64,000 nucleotides of DNA from Stentor roeselii (taxonomy: Eukaryota; Ciliophora; Heterotrichea; Heterotrichida; Stentoridae): positions 27,174 to 91,173 of the forward strand of contig RSEH01000194.1 of NCBI GenBank assembly GCA_006503475.1. The letters are read 5' to 3'. Position 1 is the stretch's first letter, and each line of letters opens with the position of its first letter. The translations under genes were made by a program, and so were the position numbers. Below are positions 10,281 to 19,061 of this stretch, one piece after another. The notes below the pieces were generated by a model that ran no database searches, was not told the DNA's origin, and saw only the letters and a program-made list of their open reading frames with translations.

Positions 10281-11699
10281 TTAATTATACTGAGAATCCA
10301 ATAAGGCAAGAGAGGATTCTAATAACTTTCGATTCAACCCTGCTTCACTTGGGGATAAAAGTAGTTCTTTTCTTTTCTTTTCAAGTTTCATCGCGATTTT
10401 AGAAGAGTATTCGTCACGCAGCTCTCGCTGCGTGTGTTTTCTTTGGAGTTGCTTAGAAAATTCATCTGCTAAGGTCTTGATGTCTTGTTCTGCCCAGATC
10501 TGGCCTTGTTCTCTTTGGACTTTGAGGTAATTTTGATCCCTTTTCTTTTTTTCTTCGATTTGTTCTTTAAGTTCGGAGAGGTATCGAAAGTTTTTTACTT
10601 TTGGAGACTCGGAGTCTTGAAGACGTGATAAAAAACTTGAAGTCTGCTGGTCTGAAGATGTTAAACGACTTGGAGAAGGAAGCTAAGTGATTTTTACAAG
10701 TTTTTTTAATCTTTCGTCGTCGTGAACGAATTGAAGACGCTGGTTGATGAACTCGATTTTTTTTTGCTCGTTTTCTTTGAGTTTTTGAAGGTTTTCCTCG
10801 ATTAGTGAACGGCTGTGAGACTTTTCGTATTCTTTTAAAAGGTATTTGCATCTTTTACGTGCTGTTGCTTGGATTTGCTGCTCTTTTGCGACACTTTCTC
10901 GAAGTTTTCGAAGGGTTTTTTGACGGTTGTGCTCTTCTGCTTCTTGCTTTGCCCAGAGCTCTTTTAGTTCTTTTTGTTCTTTTAGTTTTGATTGGAGTTT
11001 TGAGTCGTTTTCTTCTTTTCGTCGTTGGATTATCTCGTCGAGCCATTCTTTTTCCTTGGATTGCTTTTTTGGGAAGTTTGAAAGAATTTCAGGGTTTTTT
11101 AGAGAAGCCCCGAGGGATTCTCTTTTTTCGTTTTGGTCCTTTTTAGGGGATTTTTCGGCGATTTGACTTAGGAGGTAGTTTCGATACAAAACCTGCTTAT
11201 TTTTCTTTTCAGTTTTCTGAAACTTTTCTTCCTACCTTTAAAATACGCTTAAAAATCTCAGATGATCAGCATGAATGATTTTTCCCCAGTCATCATTTTC
11301 CCTAATCTTTCTTTTATCATTAGAAAAACTAGAAGAGTCTTGTGTAAAAGAGTCACTTGGAAACAACGGCCGATCTTTGGCACGCTCAACAATTCTAATT
11401 CCCGACTTTTTCAGCGGAGATACCAGATAAGGACTATGAGAAATTTTGCTTTTATCTTCAGGTTTATCAGAAGAAAATTCAATACTCTTCTCAAGATTCT
11501 CCAAAACAGGTCGAGTTTCTTTTCTTTTCCAGCAAATTTTCTTGATATTCTCTTCCAACAGGTCAAGATCCTTAACAGTTAATCGACTCCTAGCAGCTAA
11601 AAATTCGTTAACTTCTTTTTCTATAACTTTAATAGAATCCGGGTATTTCAGACTAAAAATCTGCAAAAGTTCTTCTTTAACCAGCAGCTTTTTATTCAT
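10281..11699 (-). CDS. Coiled-coil protein, two introns
   Basis: Three open fragments join into one 462-residue frame when the 15-nt introns at 11232-11246 and 10683-10697 are removed. The start is ATG at 11697-11699 (MNKKLLVKEELLQIF) and the stop is TAA at 10281-10283. Residues from about 155 to the end are charged and mostly helical, rich in Lys, Glu, Gln and Arg, with repeating YxxxLxxQIxEK elements typical of axonemal or basal-body coiled-coil proteins. I do not recognise the family. A ciliary or cortical structural role is a guess from composition only. Its start is 18 bp downstream of the MAP kinase stop on the same strand. Confidence 0.85.
10415..10434. repeat. Short perfect inverted repeat in coding sequence
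   Basis: Arms CACGCAGC / GCTGCGTG with loop TCTC, inside the coiled-coil gene. Confidence 0.8.
10683..10697 (-). other. 15-nt intron (GTAAAAATCACTTAG)
   Basis: The intron ends in the in-frame TAG that truncates the upstream fragment. Removal joins KKL to LPSPS and opens 134 more codons of coiled coil. Confidence 0.9.
11232..11246 (-). other. 15-nt intron (GTATTTTAAAGGTAG)
   Basis: The intron holds an in-frame TAA. Removal links an ATG-initiated 151-codon exon to the downstream coiled-coil fragment, which otherwise lacks an ATG. Confidence 0.88.
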
Positions 11700-11717
11700 T
11701 TCTTATAATGTGAAAAT

Positions 11718-12971
11718 CTATTTACACCCTAAAGTTTTCGAGGGCTTTAAAAGCCGGTCATTTCCTGATTTTTCTATTTCTTGCGAATATTTCCTGACAG
11801 GTGCTGCAATCATTTCTTCGAATTTCTCTTTACACCTGAGGTACTCTTCTTTTTTATCAGTAAAATGATAAAGTTGTATTTCTTGGAATATAAGACTTTT
11901 TAGTTCTTCCATGCTGAGATGCATTCTCTCGAATTCAAAGTCAAAAAGACTGACAGGTGCTCCAAGTGGTTCATCATCATTAAAGTGCATTGAAGCCATA
12001 TAAGGATGTGCAAGAGCCTGTTCAGCGGAAAACCTTTTCCCAGGGTTAAAAACGAGTAATTTTTTAAGTAAATCAACAGCGAGAGGATTTGCATTATTGA
12101 ATGTGACTTCGAAATTTTTCGCTCTTTTCTTAGCAAGTTTCAGTGCTTTTTCCTTTGACTTTTTATTAGGAATACATGCAATGTCCTCATCAGAAGGACT
12201 TCCAAGAAGAGAAGTGATCAAGTCAAGCTGATGATTGACGTCAGTCCCCGGCATAAGAGGCTTTCTGAGCAGCAGTTCAGCAAAAATGCATCCAACGGAC
12301 CACATGTCCATCGCCGAGGTGTAATGCTTGAAGGTCAGCAGGACCTCAGGCGCGCGGTACCATCGGGTGGCGACGTAGTCAGTCATCGGGGTGCACTTCA
12401 TACTCAATTCAGGAATATTTGCCCTGGCAAGGCCAAAGTCGCAGATTTTCAAGTCACAATTGGAATTTACTAAAATATTTCTTGGTTTCAAGTCACGATG
12501 CAAAATTCCGCAACTGTGGATGTACTTGATACCTCGCAATAGTTGGTATAAAAAGAACTGGCAGTGGTCGTCTGATAATACTTGGGGAGACTTTATTATA
12601 CTGCTTAGGTCTGTCTCCATCAACTCACTTACCATGTATATCTCTTCGAAGTCTTCGAGAGATGTTGGTTGTTGGATCGTTATTATTTTCATCACGTTTT
12701 CGTTGTTTAGAAGACGAAGAATTTTTAACTCTCTTAAGGTTCTTTTAGTGAATGTCGCGTGTTCGAAGGCTTTTTCTATCTTTTTTATCGCGACTTGCTG
12801 TCCTGTGACCTGGTCTCGAGCAGCGACGACTACTCCATAAGCTCCACTGCCGATTGTTTCAAGTATTGTAAAGCGTCTGTCAAGGTAAAAAGATGAGCCT
12901 TGAACTTGGTTGTAAACAGCTGACTGGGTAGTGGGACCCCCTAATTGTGAAGGATTTTTAAAAGTTGACAT
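11718..12971 (-). CDS. MAP kinase (TDY activation loop)
   Basis: This 417-residue Ser/Thr kinase has a glycine loop GSGAYG (41-46), catalytic Lys in AIKK (K63), catalytic Asp in HRDLKPRN (D160), DFG (178-180) and the activation segment MTDYVATRWYRAPEV. The T-x-Y dual-phosphorylation site is T197-D198-Y199, and ATRWYRAPE is diagnostic for MAP kinases. TDY rather than TEY is the form of plant group-D and several protist MAP kinases. The loop reads DLKPRN where DLKPSN is usual. A MAPK insert precedes residue 300, and the last 70 residues are a variable tail. It would act at the end of an ERK-type cascade. Confidence 0.95.
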   Translation of the reverse strand: MSTFKNPSQLGGPTTQSAVYNQVQGSSFYLDRRFTILETIGSGAYGVVVAARDQVTGQQVAIKKIEKAFEHATFTKRTLRELKILRLLNNENVMKIITIQQPTSLEDFEEIYMVSELMETDLSSIIKSPQVLSDDHCQFFLYQLLRGIKYIHSCGILHRDLKPRNILVNSNCDLKICDFGLARANIPELSMKCTPMTDYVATRWYRAPEVLLTFKHYTSAMDMWSVGCIFAELLLRKPLMPGTDVNHQLDLITSLLGSPSDEDIACIPNKKSKEKALKLAKKRAKNFEVTFNNANPLAVDLLKKLLVFNPGKRFSAEQALAHPYMASMHFNDDEPLGAPVSLFDFEFERMHLSMEELKSLIFQEIQLYHFTDKKEEYLRCKEKFEEMIAAPVRKYSQEIEKSGNDRLLKPSKTLGCK

Positions 12972-13094
12972 TTATGTTGATCAGAAAACATTCAAGATAA
13001 AATAAACGTGTTGGTTATTTCAGAATTAGTTTTAATTGATTTTAGAATTTTGTGAAAGACTGTTTCATTGGTCCTGGTAAGATAAAAGATTATA

Positions 13095-13436
13095 ATGAAT
13101 AAATTGTTGGAAAACTTGCAGCCTTATAATCAAGAAAAACTTGAAATCAAGCAGCTGGTCTTCAGGAATTATGTTCCTCGCTCTGAAGAACTGAAGGAAT
13201 TCGTTGTTAGGGCCCCGACTACCGTGGCTGAAGTCGAGCTAAACATTGAACGAGAAATACGAAATGCTTTGAAAGAATTTGAAAGACAGCAAAAAGAACC
13301 TTTGACTTTAGTTCCGAAAAAGGCAAACTGGGACTTAAAACGGAAGCTGAATGAAAAACTTGACCCGCTTCAACGAATCACTGAAAAGTCTATTCGTGAA
13401 ATAAAAAAACAAATAAAATCATCTAAATTAAAGTAG
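13095..13436 (+). CDS. CCDC12: CCDC12/Cwf18-family pre-mRNA splicing factor
   Basis: The product is 113 residues. The family hallmark is the C-terminal NWDLKRKLNEKLDPLQRITEKSIREI, matching the NWDLKR...KLxxLxxRTxxAI block of Cwf18/CCDC12. Upstream are a short FRNYVPRSEEL segment and a charged helix. Cwf18 proteins are components of the activated spliceosome. The size is close to other compact family members. The stop directly abuts the stop of the convergent ACT-domain gene, with no base between. Confidence 0.85.
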   Translation: MNKLLENLQPYNQEKLEIKQLVFRNYVPRSEELKEFVVRAPTTVAEVELNIEREIRNALKEFERQQKEPLTLVPKKANWDLKRKLNEKLDPLQRITEKSIREIKKQIKSSKLK

Positions 13437-14066
13437 TTAACTTTCTGAAGAACTATCAGAAGCCTCTCCTTCTTTGTAGACGTTGATGGAGACTACCAGA
13501 GAGCTTTCGAGGGATTTCAAAGAGTTTTTAAATTTCTCGAAATCTATGATTTTGTTTACTGTCACTTTAGACTTCACTTTGAATAGAGTAGTCCCACCCA
13601 TGGGCGCAGAGTAGCTAAAAGTATCAATATTATCAATATTCACCCCTTGACTAACCAAATGTTGCGTAAGGGTGTAAACAATTCCAGGTTGGTCATCTCC
13701 AACAAGTTCAATAAAAACCTTATAATCATCAATTTCTAAAGTTTTTTCCGGAGTTTCATAAACATCATTAGCATCCAAGTGGATTCCAAAATATTCCCTA
13801 GACCTTTTAATCCTTTCCTTAAACGATTCAACATTTCTGTCAGGGATCTCAACAAGAACCATCAAAGCAAAGTTTTGTTCAAGTTTGGTCATGCGAGAGT
13901 CAGCAATATTCCCGTCCTCATCAAAAATGAGTCCAGTAATATCCTTAACAATTCCAATTCTATCACGTCCAGCTCCAGTAACAAGAAGTTTCCGAGTATT
14001 GGCGGACAAAAGTCTTTTTAAAAACATTTTTAATCGAAACTTACTAACACCCAAATCATTATTCAT
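13437..14066 (-). CDS. Tandem ACT-domain protein (GcvR-like)
   Basis: The 209-residue product contains two ACT-type domains. The first, at about 28-95, begins LLVTGAGRDRIGIVKDIT; the second, at about 110-190, includes VFIELVGDDQPGIVYTLTQHLVSQGVNI. DRxGIV and DxPGIV loops are where ACT domains bind amino acids. This two-ACT layout is that of GcvR-like regulators, which are common in bacteria and algae; in eukaryotes the role is poorly defined. The basic N-terminus (MNNDLGVSKFRLKMFLKRLL) could be an organellar targeting peptide, but this is not certain. Its ATG lies 15 bp from the ATG of the divergent ELMO-domain gene. Confidence 0.85.
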   Translation of the reverse strand: MNNDLGVSKFRLKMFLKRLLSANTRKLLVTGAGRDRIGIVKDITGLIFDEDGNIADSRMTKLEQNFALMVLVEIPDRNVESFKERIKRSREYFGIHLDANDVYETPEKTLEIDDYKVFIELVGDDQPGIVYTLTQHLVSQGVNIDNIDTFSYSAPMGGTTLFKVKSKVTVNKIIDFEKFKNSLKSLESSLVVSINVYKEGEASDSSSES

Positions 14067-14081
14067 CCTAAATAAGTCCTA

Positions 14082-15734
14082 ATGGAGCCAAAGTCATCAA
14101 ACCCTTCAAGACCAACTCGTATTTTAATTCGTCCACCTTCAGAAGACCTATCAGAAGAAAAAGGAATTGAAATATTTAAATCTCTGAAAATTCCTCATCT
14201 TCAGCAGATTATCTTATCCTCTCAAAGTATTTACTCTGACCTGGTCAACTTCGCAGGTGAACTTTGGAATAACTCAGGGGAGCCTAGAAGGTCTTTTGAA
14301 AATCATGGAAATTCTGCATCTTCTTCAATATCGGACAGACGTCCTTCAGACATTATCATTCTTCATAAAAATTCAGTAATTCAGGGCTCGATTTCGAGCC
14401 CTGCACATCCCAAAAGGCTCAGAGGGTCCAAGTCTTTAGCCCCTGTTAATGCAAGAGACCCTCACCTGATGATAGAAGAAGATGTTCAGCCTCAGGTCGC
14501 CAGCATTGCTGGCGAAAGTTTTGATGATAAGTTCAAATATGGCTCTGTTGAAATTCAAGCCTGTCAATTAAGCTCTATTGTGAACATGCAGTCTCTTGAG
14601 TATAATGGAAAAAATAGCCTTGTTCATAAAGAAATCTCGATTTTACCTGGACTTTTTGATTCTGCCTTTGAAGGGGATAGTAAGGTTTTAGAGAAAAGTA
14701 TGGAGAATGAACCTAGGTCTCAACAGATATTTGTGAATAATTCAAATCTTTTGTTTAAACCTGCTGATGATACCTGTGAAGACGGTGAAAAATTAGCGAA
14801 TAGTCAGAGATTTTACAAAGGGATTCCAGATGTGTTCGAAGTAGAGAAAAAAAAGAAAAAGAAGAAAAAAAATAAAGAAAATCTTGGAAATGCCCTGGAA
14901 ACAGCTCCTGATTTCTCAGATAGCGATAAAAGTTTGAACCTGGAAGAAAAAAAGGAAAACTCTGATAAAAACCCTCCAAAAAGTTCAGACTCTTCATTTG
15001 ACCAGCTTTACCAGTTAATCCCAGAGTCAATCGCTTGTCAAATTCCAGTTCTGACCTTTGAAGAGTTCATAAATTCTCTAATGAACGATGATAGCAAAAC
15101 TGACAAGAAAAAGTTATGGACGATTAGTATTTTCCATCAATGTTTCAATAAATGTTGCTGTAAACGACTATCAAGCCAAGATTTCGAGATCTGTGAAAAA
15201 ATCATCAGTTTTCATTTGACTTCTTTTCACTTTCAAAATTCTTTGCATTTAATTTTACTCTTCAGCTGCTTCAGAAGTGTGACAAAGTCCGAAAGATGGC
15301 CACATAAAGATAAGGACTGGTACGACATGGGCTTTGAAACTGGAGACATTTCAAAGTTCTTGAAGAAAAATGGAACAATTGCCTTACTCAACATTTTCTT
15401 CTTGTCTTCTTATTTTCCTCGTTTTTATTCTGAGTTGCTGAGAGTTCGCAGTTATTATTCTTTTGATTTGTATGAAATTATTGCCTCGGTCTCTGAAATC
15501 GCGATGGCGATTTTAAGGAAAAATAGACTGAGAAGGTTAATTAAAGCCAACGGCCGTGCACTTGAAGTGATTTTTTTCTTCTTTGCTGGAGTTATGCATT
15601 ATTGGTTCCACAAACTAGTAAAAAATCAGGACTATTTGAAGATTTATGAAAAAACTCAAAAAAAAGCATCAAGGTGTATGAATGATTTACTCAAAGAAGC
15701 TTGGAGGGTTTATTTGGAAAACCAAGGTTTGTAA
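14082..15734 (+). CDS. ELMO-domain-like protein with long disordered N-terminus
   Basis: The 550-residue protein has a low-complexity, Ser- and acidic-rich first 300 residues, including a run of Lys near 258-268. Residues of about 385-500 include WPHKDKDWYDMGFETGDIS and NGTIALLNIFFLSSYFP, matching the W-x-DIGFQG...DPxxDFRGxGxLGLxNL signature of ELMO/CED-12 domains. ELMO proteins are GEF or GAP partners for small GTPases (Rac, Arf/Arl). The canonical Arg finger region is diverged, so activity cannot be inferred. Two short perfect inverted repeats lie within the disordered part (14382-14403 and 14498-14514). Confidence 0.65.
   Translation: MEPKSSNPSRPTRILIRPPSEDLSEEKGIEIFKSLKIPHLQQIILSSQSIYSDLVNFAGELWNNSGEPRRSFENHGNSASSSISDRRPSDIIILHKNSVIQGSISSPAHPKRLRGSKSLAPVNARDPHLMIEEDVQPQVASIAGESFDDKFKYGSVEIQACQLSSIVNMQSLEYNGKNSLVHKEISILPGLFDSAFEGDSKVLEKSMENEPRSQQIFVNNSNLLFKPADDTCEDGEKLANSQRFYKGIPDVFEVEKKKKKKKKNKENLGNALETAPDFSDSDKSLNLEEKKENSDKNPPKSSDSSFDQLYQLIPESIACQIPVLTFEEFINSLMNDDSKTDKKKLWTISIFHQCFNKCCCKRLSSQDFEICEKIISFHLTSFHFQNSLHLILLFSCFRSVTKSERWPHKDKDWYDMGFETGDISKFLKKNGTIALLNIFFLSSYFPRFYSELLRVRSYYSFDLYEIIASVSEIAMAILRKNRLRRLIKANGRALEVIFFFFAGVMHYWFHKLVKNQDYLKIYEKTQKKASRCMNDLLKEAWRVYLENQGL
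14382..14403. repeat. Short perfect inverted repeat in coding sequence
   Basis: Arms CAGGGCTCGA / TCGAGCCCTG with loop TT, in the disordered part of the ELMO-like gene. Confidence 0.85.
14498..14514. repeat. Short perfect inverted repeat in coding sequence
   Basis: Arms CGCCAGCA / TGCTGGCG around one T, 95 bp from the previous one, same gene. Confidence 0.85.
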
Positions 15735-15758
15735 TTTAAGTATTCAATATTGATTAAT

Positions 15759-16004
15759 ATGGAAGTCAATACTGCCAAAGTGGTCGTCAAGGCCAATTTA
15801 GAAAATCTGAAAAAGTGAGACTTAAACAGACTTACTCGTCTTTGTGAAAGAAAATGCATTGGACAATTCGATAATCTTGAAATCAACCAGGTTGAAGCTA
15901 CTTGTTTAGATGTTTGTGTAAAAAAGTACTTCGTTTTTCAAGAGATTCCCAAAAAAGTGTACCAAGACGATACTATTAAAAGAAATGCGATTATCATGAA
16001 ATAG
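15759..16004 (+). CDS. Small TIM chaperone (twin CX3C), one intron
   Basis: Removing the 15-nt intron at 15815-15829 gives a 76-residue protein. It carries C24-x3-C28 and C44-x3-C48 separated by 15 residues, the twin CX3C signature of the Tim8/9/10/13 family, with the typical ETKC-like second motif (EATCLDVCVKKYF). These proteins form hexameric chaperones in the mitochondrial intermembrane space, held by two intramolecular disulfides, and escort hydrophobic carriers. Which member it is cannot be told from sequence alone. The gene is short and split, so it is easily missed. Confidence 0.9.
15815..15829 (+). other. 15-nt intron (GTGAGACTTAAACAG)
   Basis: One of two introns here with GTG rather than GTA. 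Unspliced it gives TGA. Removal restores the first CX3C of the small TIM. Confidence 0.92.
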
Positions 16005-16026
16005 TATAAGACGCATTTACTTTAAG

Positions 16027-17310
16027 TTAGAAAATTATTAACCTACTCACTACTCGACTTAATATTCTTGGAGCTTGACGATTTTTTATAGTTTCACATG
16101 TTTGACTCACTGGTTTTTTTTGTTTTTGTTTTGAGATCCAATTGTCTCGCTTTGCTAATCCTGCTGTCGGGCGGATTATTGAGTCTGGGCAAAGAATTTT
16201 TCGCATGAAATTTATGCAGGAGTCGGAAAGGTGCTTTAAGAGTTTACTTTCGAAATTTATCTGGCAGAGGGTGTTTTGTTCTAATGTTTTCTCAGGAGTA
16301 TGACTTAAAAATGGACAGCCACCTGATAGAAGAGTGTAAATTATCACCCCTGCGCTGAAGATGTCGATTTTGGTACTGTATGGTTGGCCTCTTAGGATTT
16401 CAGGAGCCATGTATCCAGGTGATCCAGATTTCATTTTTTTTGACTTATCAATAAAACAAGACAACCCAAAATCAGCAATTTTAAATTTATAACATTTTTT
16501 TGAATGACTCATTAGAATATTTTCAAGTTTCAAATCCCGATGCAAAATTCCGAATCCATGAATATATTCCAAGGTTTTAAAAAGCTTCCTAGCAAACATT
16601 GCAACTTCACTTTCGGATAACTTTTTCCTTGAAATGATTCTTTTCAATAAATTTCCATGAGGAACATATTCAAGTACAAGATAAACATTATCAAAGTCTT
16701 CATAAACCCGATAAAGTTTGATGATATTTTTATGTTTAAATTTCTTCAAAAACGATATTTCATTAAACAGATGTTGAAGAATTTTCAAGTCTTCAAGTTG
16801 ATCTTTTTTTACTTCTTTCAATGCATATTTTTTTTGTTTTTCGTTCGAAGTACTTTGACACAGTTTTACTGAGCCGAACTTCCCTGAGTCGATATTCTTG
16901 ATAATTAAGTAATCCTGTTCAATTGACGTTAAAATAACGAGTTTTGAAAGTACTTTAAACCAGGTTTTGAGACAGTCTTCAGAATTTACGTAAAAGTCTT
17001 GTTTAACTTCAGAGTTCACCCTGATAGAAAAACCGAAAACTGAAGGCTCTGAGGATTCTTCGAAGAAGGTGTTAAATGTCGCTGTTTTAAGCTTGCAGTA
17101 AACCAAGTTACCGTCCTTATCTTGAAAATATAAAAATTTTGAGTTTAGCTTTACTAATTGTTCTGTTAAAAATTCTGACTTGTACAAAAAACTCAGTTTT
17201 GACTGGAATTTAGGTGGAAGAGGAAAGATTGAGAGCTGATACTTTTCACTAGATGACCAGAAGTCTTTTTGTAAGAGTCGTGATGGATATAGACGCGTGA
17301 AAAATGACAT
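16027..17310 (-). CDS. Ser/Thr protein kinase with N-terminal PH-like domain
   Basis: The 427-residue product starts with a region of about 130 residues whose pattern fits a PH domain: beta strands, then the helix CLKTWFKVLSKLVIL. A complete kinase domain follows: glycine loop DSGKFGSV, ALKEVKK lysine, HRDLKLEN catalytic loop, DFG in ADFGLS, and GSPGYMAPEIL. The subgroup looks CAMK/ULK-like, with no typical calmodulin-binding tail. A PH domain before a kinase suggests recruitment to phosphoinositides, though lipid-binding residues cannot be judged by eye. The start is preceded by AATAA. Confidence 0.85.
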   Translation of the reverse strand: MSFFTRLYPSRLLQKDFWSSSEKYQLSIFPLPPKFQSKLSFLYKSEFLTEQLVKLNSKFLYFQDKDGNLVYCKLKTATFNTFFEESSEPSVFGFSIRVNSEVKQDFYVNSEDCLKTWFKVLSKLVILTSIEQDYLIIKNIDSGKFGSVKLCQSTSNEKQKKYALKEVKKDQLEDLKILQHLFNEISFLKKFKHKNIIKLYRVYEDFDNVYLVLEYVPHGNLLKRIISRKKLSESEVAMFARKLFKTLEYIHGFGILHRDLKLENILMSHSKKCYKFKIADFGLSCFIDKSKKMKSGSPGYMAPEILRGQPYSTKIDIFSAGVIIYTLLSGGCPFLSHTPEKTLEQNTLCQINFESKLLKHLSDSCINFMRKILCPDSIIRPTAGLAKRDNWISKQKQKKPVSQTCETIKNRQAPRILSRVVSRLIIF

Positions 17311-17811
17311 TTATTAAGTATAGGGCTTATTTTTTTTTAATTCTCGAGGTGACTCTATTTTTATTATAGTTTAGTGAGTTGGAAAATATTTTTATGGATC
17401 GAAAGAAAACTAACGGAAATTATATTTTTGTTTGAGGTTTTAAGGAAAGTTAAAAAAATTTGATGTCTCATATTTACTTAACTGAAGATTTCAAGATTTA
17501 GTTTTAACGATTAAAAAAGGGTTATCTTTTGAAAAAGTGTAACAACTTAATAAAATACCTACTCTGAACAATCTCTAATAGTAAAATAAACCCAGAATCA
17601 ATCTAAAAAAATTTCAAAAAATTGACTATTCTCAAAGCATAGAATTGTGTAAAAAACTGAGCACCTTTTCAAACCGTATACGTCTAAAACTTTAAGATTC
17701 CTTTAACTATTAACTTATCCTTATTTCAACAATTCTCAAAAAATCTCAATATCCCTCTTCGAAGTAATTTCCCTTTTCTTAATCAATTCGAGATAAAATT
17801 CAAAAATTAAA
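17311..17811. other. Intergenic spacer, about 500 bp
   Basis: AT-rich, with no open frame of note on either strand and no RNA gene seen. The + strand turns from G/T-rich to A/C-rich near 17480. Confidence 0.7.
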
Positions 17812-19053
17812 TTACTGCGAATAAGTAAATCCAGTAGATCGAAAAACACTTTTCGAAGGAGAAACACTATTTTTTTTATTCATCCTCTCAGTAATAAACG
17901 ATTTAGGAGTTTTAATATTCCTGCTTTTCTTCCTAATCTCAGGAGTGGTACTTTTCGTCAAGGTCCTTTCCTCGACCTCCTCACTTTTCTTAATAAAATT
18001 ATAATGATACCCAGTCCACCGTGAGTTGCGACAGTGTTCTTTACTCACCTGGTTATCCCAAAATCCAATTTCATTAGGTTTTTCAAATTTCTCTACTTTT
18101 TTGACAAGAAATCCTTTTCGAGTGCTCTCATTTTGTTCTTGTTTAACAATAGTAAGCTTATGACAAGAAGAATTACTTGACTTAGTCTCGTTATTTTTCC
18201 AATATTCCTGCAAATTCTCTGAAAACTTTGGAAGTTCCGCTCCATGAAGGCCTACAGGTCTTTTCGAGTAGGTATCAGAAAAATGTTGCATGTTCTGCAT
18301 TCGAATCTTTTCATGAAGAGGAGTTTTTGCCCTTTCTAATGACGATGAAGGGAGTTTTTCTCTGAGGAGAAGTCTTTCATAAGGACTTTTATGTGCAAAG
18401 TTGCAAGACGCGGTGAGATCTTCAAGCTGTTTAAATTTTACCAGTTGTTTTTTCTTGACTTCTATCATTTCAGCGCGAGTTTTAAAAGGAGGGTGTTCAC
18501 GATATTGAATACTGCTTTTCTCAGTCCTTTGCTGAGGAGACTTATCATCAGTGACACGCTTCCAGTAGTCTTTTTTCATTTTCTCTTCAAAGTACCTGCC
18601 ACTGACCTTGACCTCTTCTTTTCTTCTCGCTTCAAGTTCAGTCTTCGATTTCGCTGAAGACTCTTTATTCTGCCGAGCCTGTAGAGGAAAAGCTGGATAA
18701 GACTTGCCGACATCTCTGAAATCTTCATCTAAAATAACGTTTCCTCTTTTCTGCACAATTCGAAACAATTTGTTATTCCCTGAACTATCACAACCCCAGG
18801 TCAATGTGCCGTCGACTTGGTCCATCATATTTCTGGCATGTTTCAATTGCTCTGGACTGAGTTTTCCATTCTGTTCTACGTCAAATCGTTTTCCTATCAA
18901 ATAGTCTCTTCCTCCAACGACACCGTCACCGTCTAAGTCAAATGAAATGTCGGGTTTTTGCTCGATTTTCCTTACTTCTAATAGTTCTGAACGTGTAGAA
19001 ACCTTTGGGACTTTAGTCCAGTCAGGAGGAAGTTTTGCGGAATGACTTTGCAT
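17812..19053 (-). CDS. EF-hand protein with long basic tail
   Basis: The 413-residue product has one clear EF-hand loop, DLDGDGVVGGRDY (residues about 40-52), followed by a second degenerate one (DVEQNGKLSPEQL, about 59-71). The rest is a polar, Lys/Arg/Ser-rich region with short recurrent elements such as KTRAEMIEVKKKQL and RSELLEVRKIE, and no membrane segment. The pattern of N-terminal EF-hands plus a long charged tail recurs in ciliate cytoskeletal proteins; no specific function is assigned. Its ATG is only 8 bp from the ATG of the divergent AT-hook gene. Confidence 0.75.
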   Translation of the reverse strand: MQSHSAKLPPDWTKVPKVSTRSELLEVRKIEQKPDISFDLDGDGVVGGRDYLIGKRFDVEQNGKLSPEQLKHARNMMDQVDGTLTWGCDSSGNNKLFRIVQKRGNVILDEDFRDVGKSYPAFPLQARQNKESSAKSKTELEARRKEEVKVSGRYFEEKMKKDYWKRVTDDKSPQQRTEKSSIQYREHPPFKTRAEMIEVKKKQLVKFKQLEDLTASCNFAHKSPYERLLLREKLPSSSLERAKTPLHEKIRMQNMQHFSDTYSKRPVGLHGAELPKFSENLQEYWKNNETKSSNSSCHKLTIVKQEQNESTRKGFLVKKVEKFEKPNEIGFWDNQVSKEHCRNSRWTGYHYNFIKKSEEVEERTLTKSTTPEIRKKSRNIKTPKSFITERMNKKNSVSPSKSVFRSTGFTYSQ

Positions 19054-19061
19054 GTATATAA

